A DNA stretch of 64,000 nucleotides, taken from contig JAGTTQ010000001.1 in assembly GCA_018223415.1 (NCBI GenBank), positions 1,192,365 through 1,256,364 of the forward strand, read 5' to 3'. The translations under genes were made by a program, and so were the position numbers. Numbering within the stretch: position 1 is the first letter of the stretch; every line of letters begins with the position of its first letter. The notes under the pieces were generated by a model, which was given only the letters and a program-made list of their open reading frames with translations, was not told the DNA's origin and made no database searches. The stretch comes from Eubacteriaceae bacterium Marseille-Q4139. Lineage in GTDB: Bacteria > Bacillota > Clostridia > Lachnospirales > Lachnospiraceae. Positions 57,421 to 64,000 of the stretch are shown here, piece by piece.

Positions 57421-58534
57421 AGATCTGAAATCTGAAATCATACGGACACTGGAAAAGCCGCTTCTAAGGCCGGAGCTTACGGCGGCGGCCTGCGGGCGGG
57501 TTTCGGAAAAAATCCTGTCCGGGGAGCTTCGCCTTCCTGAAGGAATCTCCGTGCCGGACGGCGGTTTGCGCCAGGCTGCCGCGATGTTCTCCGAAGATCG
57601 GCTCATGGAGCGGGTAAATCGGGAACTTGGAGACTGGCAGTACGGGCGCACCGTGTTTCCCCTTGGCGTTCTCTTCCATGTGGGCGCCGGGAACATGGCC
57701 GGGCTTGGCGCTTACAGCGTCATTGAGGGACTTTTGACGGGAAACATCAATCTCCTAAAGCCGGCCTCCGGGGATTTTCTTATTTCCAGGTTCCTTTTAC
57801 GCCAGCTTGTCAACGAGGAGCCAAAACTTTCTCCCTATGTCCATGTGTTCCATATTCCCTCCGATAAGCAGGAAAAGCTTAGGCGGCTCGCCGGGCTGGC
57901 GGACGCGGCCGTGGTCTGGGGCGGGAACGATGCCGTCCGTGCTGTTCGAAATCTCCTTCCGCCTGACCGGAAACTCATCGAATGGGGACCTAAGGTCAGC
58001 TTCGCCTACATTTCCATGGATGGCGCTTCAAAAACCATGGATTTGTTCCGGCTGGCGCGCCATCTGGCTGAAACCGAGGGACGTTACTGCAATTCCTGCC
58101 AGCTTCTTTTCCTGGATTCCGAGAACAGGGACGACCTTCTGGCCTTTAAAAAACGGTTCGGGACGATTTTGGAAAGCGTTTGGGAGTGCGGCTCGCTCCG
58201 GGGGACGGCCGGGCGGACGCTCTGGGCGTATTCCGATCAGCTTTCCGGAGCCGTCGGTCACAGGGATGCAGACAGTCTCTTTCCCGTGCGGCTTCTTCCG
58301 CGAACAGAGATGGTTCGGGTTCTGCGCGGCATGGCAGGAGCGCTCCAGACGGCATGCCTGATCTGCAATGATGCAGAACGGGATGAGCTTTCTTACCTGC
58401 TGATCCGCTCCGGCGTGACGCGGGTCTGCGGTGCCGGAGAGCTTTCGGGCATAGAGGGAATCGGCGGTGTGCATGACGGGGAGTATGCGCTTAGAAGGTA
58501 TTGTAAGATTGTGGAAGGAGATATGGTTCCATGA
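57404..58534 (+). CDS. LuxC-family acyl-CoA/acyl-protein reductase
   Basis: The product is 376 aa from the ATG at 57404 (GGGAGGACTTGGAT upstream). The N-terminal helical part is followed by an aldehyde-dehydrogenase-like domain: GNMAGLGAYSVIEGLLTGNI, then NLLKPASGDFLISRFLLRQL. EGRYCNSCQLLF holds candidate catalytic Cys residues. LuxC reduces an acyl thioester to an aldehyde with NADPH. No luxA, luxB (luciferase) or luxD (transferase) is nearby, so bioluminescence is not implied. Likely products are aldehydes or alcohols for another use. Confidence 0.85.
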   Translation: MGRSLEDLKSEIIRTLEKPLLRPELTAAACGRVSEKILSGELRLPEGISVPDGGLRQAAAMFSEDRLMERVNRELGDWQYGRTVFPLGVLFHVGAGNMAGLGAYSVIEGLLTGNINLLKPASGDFLISRFLLRQLVNEEPKLSPYVHVFHIPSDKQEKLRRLAGLADAAVVWGGNDAVRAVRNLLPPDRKLIEWGPKVSFAYISMDGASKTMDLFRLARHLAETEGRYCNSCQLLFLDSENRDDLLAFKKRFGTILESVWECGSLRGTAGRTLWAYSDQLSGAVGHRDADSLFPVRLLPRTEMVRVLRGMAGALQTACLICNDAERDELSYLLIRSGVTRVCGAGELSGIEGIGGVHDGEYALRRYCKIVEGDMVP

Positions 58535-58649
58535 CGAAACGGAAAATAACACCGCCGCAACCTCCAGTTGACAAACTGCATTCCGGAAGCGCTGGAAAAT
58601 GGCAGGCCAATGGACTAAAATAAACCTACCAAATCAGGGAGGCGAAGCT

Positions 58650-59423
58650 ATGACATTCGGAGAAAAACTGTTCAAGCTGAGAAAAGAAAGAGGGCTTTCC
58701 CAGGAAACCCTGGCCGAGCAGCTCGGCACCACAAGACAGGCAGTCAGCAAGTGGGAGAACCATCAAGGCTATCCCGAAACGGAAAAGCTGCTTTTGCTCG
58801 CCAGCATTTTTGATGTGTCTGCTGACTTTCTTCTTCGGGAGGAAGCGGCCTCGGAAAATACGGACGGGCATCGGTACTATGTGAGCAGGGAAATGGCCCA
58901 GGGATACCTGGAAAATCAGAAAACGGTAAATCTTTGCATTGGCATCGGGTTTATGTTCTGGGCACTTTCGGGAATCCCTTTCGTCTTGTTTTCCGAAGGC
59001 ATGGCATGGAGGTTTTGGGGCATGGCGGGATGTTTCGCGGCGGGAATTGCCGCCTTTGTCACCGGTGCGGTTTTGGAACGGAAGGAATATAAGATTTTAA
59101 GAGAAGAACCGCTGGGCTTTGATCAGGGGTATCTGAAAGCTCTGTCAGATGAACTCTGTGCCAGAAAGAAAACCTGGCACGCATTTTTCATTCCGTGTAC
59201 GGTTCTGTTCATTTTGGGGATTATCACGGTTTCCCTTACCGCGGGAGGCGTTTTTGCGTGGTCTAAATATCATGGGTTTGTGTTTTTGGGGCTTGCGGCA
59301 GGGCTTTTCGGATTTTGTTACTGTGCGGGAATGATGGAGGCGTATGAGCTGTTGGTTGAAAATGAAGAATATACGAAAAGGTTGGTTTTTAGGGTGAAAA
59401 GGAAGGTGAGGGAATGGGAATAA
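58650..59423 (+). CDS. membrane-associated XRE regulator
   Basis: The product is 257 aa from the ATG at 58650 (AGGGAGG upstream). An N-terminal HTH_3 domain (LRKERGLSQETLAEQLGTTR, then QAVSKWENHQGYPETEKL) is followed by about four transmembrane helices (residues about 100-225). Regulators of this kind sense membrane or envelope state. It is separated from luxC by 115 bp and may be independent. The gene target is unknown. Confidence 0.88.
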   Translation: MTFGEKLFKLRKERGLSQETLAEQLGTTRQAVSKWENHQGYPETEKLLLLASIFDVSADFLLREEAASENTDGHRYYVSREMAQGYLENQKTVNLCIGIGFMFWALSGIPFVLFSEGMAWRFWGMAGCFAAGIAAFVTGAVLERKEYKILREEPLGFDQGYLKALSDELCARKKTWHAFFIPCTVLFILGIITVSLTAGGVFAWSKYHGFVFLGLAAGLFGFCYCAGMMEAYELLVENEEYTKRLVFRVKRKVREWE

Positions 59424-59438
59424 ATGGTGTTTGGTACG

Positions 59439-59482
59439 AAAACAGATCGGGCCTTGTCGGAGGACAAGGCCCGGTCTGTTTT
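59439..59482. terminator. bidirectional 20-bp terminator between XRE gene and citF
   Basis: AAAACAGATCGGGCCTTGTC (59439-59458), loop GGAG, and its complement (59463-59482) pair over 20 bp with one wobble. The stem ends are A- and T-rich on both strands. It starts 15 bp past the XRE gene stop and 1 bp after the citF stop. Confidence 0.9.
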
Positions 59483-61039
59483 CTATTTCTTAATCTCCCG
59501 GATCACATCAATCACCGATCCGTCCCGGTATTCCACAATGCACACCACCCGGTCCGTCGTCTCGATGGGCTTCGGCACTCCCGTCAAGGACTCCGCTAAC
59601 TCCTGGAGATATTCGATGGTTACAAGCTTTAAATTCGCCTGCTCCAGGTCTTCCTTTAGTTCCTCATAATACTTATGCTTCGGGTTCAGGGCGATTCCCG
59701 CCTCTGTCACCACCGCCGCCACCGTCTCTCCCGGCGTACAGCAGGTGAACACCCGCTTCGTGATCGACGGCGTCCGCCCTCTCACCACCGGCAGGCACAC
59801 AATGGATATATCCGCCCCGGCCGCCACATCCGGGCCGCCTCCAAGGCCTCCCATCATCTCCCCGCTGGAGCCGGTTAAGATGTTCACATGAAAGTCCGTG
59901 TCCACCTCAAGCGCCGCCAGCACACCGAAAGTCAGCTTATCAAGCATCGCTCCCTTGGAAAACGGGTTCGAGTACACCGCATTGTCGATTTCCACGATCC
60001 CCGGCTCCTCGGCAATGGCCCTCGCCGCCACCGCGTCAAAGCACTGGCTGCATTCCAGTACCCGCACCAGCCCTTTCTTATACATGTCCACGATGGCTGC
60101 CGTCATGCCGCCAAGGGCAAAGCTTGCCTTAATGCCTCTCGCTTCCATCCGCTCCGCCAGGTAGTTGGTGCAGGCGATGCTGATGGCTCCGGCCCCGGTC
60201 TGGAAGGAGAAGTTTTCCTTAAACATGCGGGACGCCGCCATCACGTCGGCCGCCCGCTCGGCAATCATCAAATCCCTCGGGTTTTTCGTCATCCTGGCCG
60301 CGCCTTTCCCGATCTTTTCCGGGTCGCCGATGCGGTCAACCTTTACCACATAGTCCACGTACTGCTGGGAAATGCTCACGGGGTTACAGGGGTATTCCAC
60401 CAGGTTATCGGTGATGACGACGACTTTTCCGGCGCTCGTGGCGTCGATGAAGGAATAGCCCAGGGAACCGCAGGCGTTTGGCCCGATCTGTCCCGTGGCG
60501 TTCCCGTACTCATCGGCCGCCGACGCGCCGATGAAGGCCACGTCAATCTGTAATTCCCCGGCCTCGATGGCGCGGGGGCGGGAGCCATGGGTTCTTAAGA
60601 TGACCGGGTTTTCCATCAGGCCTTCTAATACCGCGTCGCCCAGCTCCCCGCGGATCCCGCTGGCCTCGATGCGGTCGATGGTGCCGTCTTTTACGAAATC
60701 CGCAATCGAGGGATTCTTGATATTTACCACGGCGCTCGGGGCAAACTTTAGGTGCTTAATTCCAAGGTTCTTGATGGCTTTTAGTACCTGGCCGATGATC
60801 TCGTCTCCCTCCCGGAAGCTGTGGTGGAAGGAGATCGTCATGTCGTCCTTTAAGCCGCAGGCTCTAATGGCCTCCTCGATGCTCTCTGCCATCTTGCAGT
60901 CCCCGGATACATGCTTTCCTGCCGTCCGCAGGCTCTTTACCGGCTCTGTCCCGGGATTCCCCGTGTAGGCGCCTGTGTACGGCCTTACGATGTAATCCCC
61001 GATCTTTTCCGGGATTTCACGTCCCACTGCATTCTTCAT
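59483..61039 (-). CDS. citF: citrate lyase alpha subunit (citrate:acetyl-ACP transferase)
   Basis: The product is 518 aa. Typical CitF segments are MKNAVGREIPEKIGDYIVRP at the start, TISFHHSFREGDEIIGQVL, and GGLGGGPDVAAGADISIVCL near the C-terminus. It swaps acetyl for citrate on the ACP-like CitD. A homologous enzyme set handles citramalate, so the substrate is not certain. It is the last gene of the operon, 1 bp after citE. Confidence 0.93.
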   Translation of the reverse strand: MKNAVGREIPEKIGDYIVRPYTGAYTGNPGTEPVKSLRTAGKHVSGDCKMAESIEEAIRACGLKDDMTISFHHSFREGDEIIGQVLKAIKNLGIKHLKFAPSAVVNIKNPSIADFVKDGTIDRIEASGIRGELGDAVLEGLMENPVILRTHGSRPRAIEAGELQIDVAFIGASAADEYGNATGQIGPNACGSLGYSFIDATSAGKVVVITDNLVEYPCNPVSISQQYVDYVVKVDRIGDPEKIGKGAARMTKNPRDLMIAERAADVMAASRMFKENFSFQTGAGAISIACTNYLAERMEARGIKASFALGGMTAAIVDMYKKGLVRVLECSQCFDAVAARAIAEEPGIVEIDNAVYSNPFSKGAMLDKLTFGVLAALEVDTDFHVNILTGSSGEMMGGLGGGPDVAAGADISIVCLPVVRGRTPSITKRVFTCCTPGETVAAVVTEAGIALNPKHKYYEELKEDLEQANLKLVTIEYLQELAESLTGVPKPIETTDRVVCIVEYRDGSVIDVIREIKK

Positions 61040-61040
61040 C

Positions 61041-61946
61041 CTAGACCACCATCCCTTCCGTCCTGATCCCGGCGGCCTTCGCCTGGGCTAAGGTCGTCAG
61101 CGCCCGCAGCTCCATGGGCTTGTCGATCATGCCGCCGTCTAAGGTCACGGCGCCTTTGTGCTGTTTCTTTCCCTCTTCCACGGCCGCCAGCACGCGGAGC
61201 GCGTATTTGATCTCCTTCATGCTGGGCGTGAAATAGGCATTGACCGTGTCGATCTGCCTCGGGTGGATGCAGGTCTTCCCGTCAAAGCCCAGGTTCTTTG
61301 CCAGGGCTGTGTCTTCCTTTAAGCCGTCGGTGTCGTTGATGTCGCTGAATACAATATCCAGGGCGTCGATGCCGGCGGAACGGCAGGCCATCAGCACCGC
61401 GTTCCTTGCATAGAACACCTCTAACCCCTGTTTCGTCCGCTGGGCCTTTAAGCTGGCCGTCAGGTCTTCGGCGCTCACAGCCATGGCGACGATCCGCGGG
61501 TCGGCATGGGCGATTTCCATGGCGTTGATGACGCCCATGTAGGACTCGATGTTGCAGATTAGCTCAATCTTCCCCACCGGCAGGCCGGCCTTTTCCTCGA
61601 TTTCCCCGATCCGTCTTGAGATGTCCTGCGCTTCCCTCGCGTACTCCACCTTGGGGATACGGATGCAGTCGGGGTTTGCGCGGACGGCGGCCTGAAGGTC
61701 TTCTTCCAGATATTCCGAGTAAATGCCGTTGACGCGGATTGCCACGTATTTGTCTTTGGGCCTGTGGTTTTTCACCATGTTGTAGACGAGGAAGCGGGCC
61801 GCGTCCTTTTCGACGGCCGGAACCGAGTCCTCCAGGTCGTAAATCAGGACGTCTTCGTTATAGAACACCGCCTGGATCATGTTCACGGGGCTGGCCCCGC
61901 TGGCGTAGAGGCTGGTGCGCTTTAAATGGATGGTTTTTTCTGCCAT
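61041..61946 (-). CDS. citE: citrate lyase beta subunit
   Basis: The product is 301 aa from the ATG at 61944-61946 (AAAGGAGG upstream). It is a TIM barrel of the HpcH/CitE family. Conserved parts are LIYDLEDSVPAVEKDAARFL, KIELICNIESYMGVINAMEI and GFDGKTCIHPRQIDTVNAYF. It cleaves the citryl-ACP thioester to oxaloacetate and acetyl-ACP. The start overlaps the end of citD by 25 bp. Confidence 0.95.
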   Translation of the reverse strand: MAEKTIHLKRTSLYASGASPVNMIQAVFYNEDVLIYDLEDSVPAVEKDAARFLVYNMVKNHRPKDKYVAIRVNGIYSEYLEEDLQAAVRANPDCIRIPKVEYAREAQDISRRIGEIEEKAGLPVGKIELICNIESYMGVINAMEIAHADPRIVAMAVSAEDLTASLKAQRTKQGLEVFYARNAVLMACRSAGIDALDIVFSDINDTDGLKEDTALAKNLGFDGKTCIHPRQIDTVNAYFTPSMKEIKYALRVLAAVEEGKKQHKGAVTLDGGMIDKPMELRALTTLAQAKAAGIRTEGMVV

Positions 61947-62245
61947 GATTTCCCGTCCTCCTTTGCCCAGTCGTAAGGTTCTTCCGCCCCGCGGCAGATG
62001 ACGCACTGCATCCGGGAGCGGATCACGCAGTCTAAGGCGCCCCGGTCGCGGATTTCCACGGAGGCGTCCGTGACGTCAAATTCCTTTAAAACTTCGTTTA
62101 TGGTTTCCAGGATGGACTCGCCAAACATCATCTTCACATCGCTTTCCAGCCCGATGTCAATCCCGGCGCCGGGGTTGGGCCGGATAACGATCTGGCAGTC
62201 GCTGGATTCCAGGGTTCCGGCGACGGCCGGTTTCTTGATTTCCAT
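61922..62245 (-). CDS. citD: citrate lyase gamma subunit (acyl carrier protein)
   Basis: The product is 107 aa from the ATG at 62243-62245 (AAAGGAGGTTTTG upstream). AGTLESSDCQIVIRPNPG carries the serine that takes the phosphoribosyl-dephospho-CoA prosthetic group. The C-terminal tail (DWAKEDGKSWQKKPSI) extends slightly past the family norm. The prosthetic-group genes citX and citG and the ligase citC are not in this window. Confidence 0.93.
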   Translation of the reverse strand: MEIKKPAVAGTLESSDCQIVIRPNPGAGIDIGLESDVKMMFGESILETINEVLKEFDVTDASVEIRDRGALDCVIRSRMQCVICRGAEEPYDWAKEDGKSWQKKPSI

Positions 62246-62306
62246 GACAAAACCTCCTTTCAGCCGTTCGGGCCCCAAAACGGGGCCCACGGCATTCGGT
62301 TTCCCT

Positions 62307-62540
62307 CTATTTTTTCTTTTTCTCTCTCGTATAGCTCATGATAAAGCCGGAAAACGCGCAGACGCTGGCTGCCCAGACGGAATACGTTTTTAACGCATCG
62401 TCGATTCCCATGACGATAGCCCCGTTTCCCATAAGCGCCCCAATGAGCTGTGCAAACACCAGCACCGTCCCCATCAGAAGGAACAGCGGAAGCGTAATCT
62501 GGAAAACTGCCATGCAGATATTGTAAATGGTCTTTTTCAT
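62307..62540 (-). CDS. short two-helix membrane protein, DctQ-like half
   Basis: The product is 77 aa with two transmembrane segments (about residues 8-35 and 50-70) and a lysine-rich end (REKKKK). The first helix (LFLLMGTVLVFAQLIGALMG) resembles helix 1 of TRAP small subunits, and TYSVWAASVCAFSGF resembles helix 2. Normal DctQ has four helices and about 160 aa, so this would be half-length. It lies 15 bp after the TRAP large permease and probably belongs to that transporter. It could also be an unrelated small membrane protein. Confidence 0.6.
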   Translation of the reverse strand: MKKTIYNICMAVFQITLPLFLLMGTVLVFAQLIGALMGNGAIVMGIDDALKTYSVWAASVCAFSGFIMSYTREKKKK

Positions 62541-62555
62541 CGTCGCCTCTCCTTT

Positions 62556-63938
62556 CTATGCGCCTATGATCGGGATAATCCCAAGCATGATGAGAATCGC
62601 CAAAAGCACCACAGGAAGCGCATAATGGAAGATCAGGTTTTTAAAAATTCTCGACGGTTCGTTTAAGCCGGAAATACCGCTGGCGATGTAAATCGGAGCC
62701 GAGTTCGGCGGGATACAGCCCTCGTTGGAAACAAGGAACAGAAACGCCACACAGCAGGCCACCGGAGCCAGGCCAATGGAACGGAGTGCCGCATAGGACA
62801 GCGCGCCGAGGGCCGTCGTAGAAGCGGTTCCCGTGAACGGGCCAACCATGAGCGTCGTAATCAGTGCAATCAAAAGCACCACAAGGACAGAAGAATAGCT
62901 GCCCAGGGACTCGAAAATCGCCGTAAACTCGTCCTGAAGCCCCAGCTTTGTCAGGACGCTGGCCGCCGCAAAGGCAAAGAACAGCAGGCAGCCGACCTCG
63001 CTGTATTTCGGTGCTGAGGTCTTAATCATGTCCTTCCAGCCCTTGAAATCATGGGGCAGATACTTCCAGCCCTCAACAATCGTAAAGAAGGTCATGAGAA
63101 TCGGAATCCACATCACGAGGGAGATAGAGCCGAAGGAACCGTCCAGACTCGCATTCAATCTGGCCTTGACGGCATTTCCCGTGGGGCCCATCTGAAACAG
63201 CAGCGGGATGATGATTCCAAGGAAAATAATCAGAGACGACGCATTTTTCTTAAATGCCGCCCCAAAGGATTCGTTCCCCGAAGCAGATGCCTTGAGTCCG
63301 TCCTTTTTCGCATAGAGAAATACGACGAAAAGGCGGTACGCCAGAACAAGCATGCCGGCGCCCATGAGCCCCACATACAGCTCATTGCTGGTAAGCTCGG
63401 CCGCGATGGCCTCCATTCCGAGAAGCAAAAGCATGGACGACGACGGCGGGAAAATCATGCCGAGTCCTGCATTTCCTGCCACAATAGTCGTGGCCCGCTC
63501 GGTGCTCCAGCCGCTCTGCTTCATCCACGGGATCGTGATGGAGCCGACGGCCGACGCGTTTCCCGAACCGGAACCGGACACCATGCCGAACAGCGCGCTG
63601 GCGATGGTGGATACATAGCCGGAACCGCCGGGAAGGCGGCCTAAAACACTGTTTAAAATTTCCACAAGACGGCCGATGACGCCGGTCTTATCCATCATAT
63701 AGGCCATAAAAACGAAGGCCATGGAGGCATATACGACCTCCTGCTTGGCCGCCGATGTGATGCCCGACTTTGCCAGGGACACCACATCCTTTCCTCCGAA
63801 TATCCCGCCGATGGCAAGAATCAGAAGGAAAGACCACATCATCGCCTCCGCCATCTTCCGCTTGAGTCCCATGTTGATAACCAGGATCGAGGCGATATAG
63901 ATGAGGAGCGAGATCACTCCGATGCCAATAAAATTCAT
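62556..63938 (-). CDS. TRAP transporter large permease subunit (DctM-like)
   Basis: The product is 460 aa from the ATG at 63936-63938 (GGGGG 7 nt upstream); an ATG two codons earlier overlaps a TGA in another frame (ATGA), so an upstream gene may be coupled. About twelve helices are predicted. Family patterns are GMVSGSGSGNASAVGSITIP, NAGLGMIFPPSSSMLLLLG and LVSNEGCIPPNSAPIY. It imports a carboxylate, driven by a sodium gradient. Together with citDEF the likely load is citrate or a close relative. The binding protein (DctP) is not seen and may lie to the right. Confidence 0.85.
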   Translation of the reverse strand: MNFIGIGVISLLIYIASILVINMGLKRKMAEAMMWSFLLILAIGGIFGGKDVVSLAKSGITSAAKQEVVYASMAFVFMAYMMDKTGVIGRLVEILNSVLGRLPGGSGYVSTIASALFGMVSGSGSGNASAVGSITIPWMKQSGWSTERATTIVAGNAGLGMIFPPSSSMLLLLGMEAIAAELTSNELYVGLMGAGMLVLAYRLFVVFLYAKKDGLKASASGNESFGAAFKKNASSLIIFLGIIIPLLFQMGPTGNAVKARLNASLDGSFGSISLVMWIPILMTFFTIVEGWKYLPHDFKGWKDMIKTSAPKYSEVGCLLFFAFAAASVLTKLGLQDEFTAIFESLGSYSSVLVVLLIALITTLMVGPFTGTASTTALGALSYAALRSIGLAPVACCVAFLFLVSNEGCIPPNSAPIYIASGISGLNEPSRIFKNLIFHYALPVVLLAILIMLGIIPIIGA

Positions 63939-64000
63939 GTTCATTCCCCCAGTCTTTTTCTTTTCCGTCTGCCGCCTGCTCTCCGCCGGATAGTTCTCCC

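Noticed and set aside
56302..58534. a light-producing lux operon
   Set aside because: Only LuxE- and LuxC-like genes are present; no luxA, luxB or luxD lies in the window, so bioluminescence is not supported.
58531..58623. 30-codon open frame (MTKRKITPPQ...) starting in an ATGA overlap with the luxC-like stop
   Set aside because: Only 30 codons, no transmembrane or domain pattern and no own ribosome site beyond the luxC end; probably chance.
63941..64000. open minus-strand frame ending in a TGA that overlaps the first ATG of the TRAP permease (ATGA)
   Set aside because: Only about 19 codons are visible and they are arginine-rich with no recognisable family; it may be the end of an upstream gene but cannot be supported from this window.

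Overview
The window looks like chromosomal DNA of a Gram-positive, moderately GC-rich member of the Clostridia, most like a gut Lachnospiraceae. Support comes from the gene order of the S10-spc-alpha ribosomal cluster, zinc-type S14 and L31, a KOW protein between map and infA, the ftsE-ftsX-M23-ctpA block, strong AAGGAGG-type ribosome binding sites and frequent GTG/TTG starts. The species cannot be named from sequence alone.

Layout. 1-1834: two tandem secreted paralogues (minus strand), the second with a choline-binding-type repeat tail. 2037-19366: the complete S10-spc-alpha cluster on the minus strand, from a sigma-A promoter and structured leader (19106-19366) through rpsJ to rplQ, with a second promoter in front of rpmJ (5651-5679) and a terminator at 1989-2024. 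Unusual hairpin-rich spacers flank rpsH. 19456-20793: a MATE transporter gene interrupted by one in-frame TGA. 20915-26284: ftsE, ftsX, an M23 murein hydrolase or activator and a CtpA protease, with a PucR/CdaR-type regulator upstream. 26538-29789: an orphan, catalytically degenerate MsmK-like ABC ATPase, then RidA, CvfB and an acyl-ACP thioesterase. 29913-30125: two identical tRNA-Gln(CTG) genes. 30381-37006: a GH29 fucosidase, a membrane-anchored unknown, glmM and rfbABD (dTDP-rhamnose, no rfbC).

37110-40060 is an AT-rich, probably acquired block (cytidylate-kinase-like protein, MATE pump, flavin-type PNPOx protein) with terminator-like hairpins in its leaders and a possible small-peptide unit at its edge. 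40322-45788 holds two more MATE pumps, an Old-Yellow-Enzyme-type oxidoreductase, and a Crp/Fnr regulator with an alkyltransferase-like protein and a small P-loop kinase. 45923-49157 is the rpmE-DUF1385-prmC-prfA translation block. 49288-54081 has a Fic protein and a four-gene acyltransferase-LysR-TPR-DUF4037 operon.

54130-54352 holds two tandem 113-bp palindrome-rich repeats with a compensatory base change. It is followed on the plus strand by an SdpR-SdpI pair with a visible operator, a YwaF-like membrane protein, a LuxE-LuxC pair with its own promoter, and a membrane-associated XRE regulator. 59483-63938 (minus) is a TRAP large permease, a very short DctQ-like membrane protein, and citrate (or citramalate) lyase citD-citE-citF, closed by a 20-bp bidirectional terminator.

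The most interesting items are the pseudo-ATPase, the tandem palindromic repeat, the repeated hairpins in the spc operon, the LuxEC pair without luciferase or LuxD, and the AT-rich resistance-like block with possible attenuation control.
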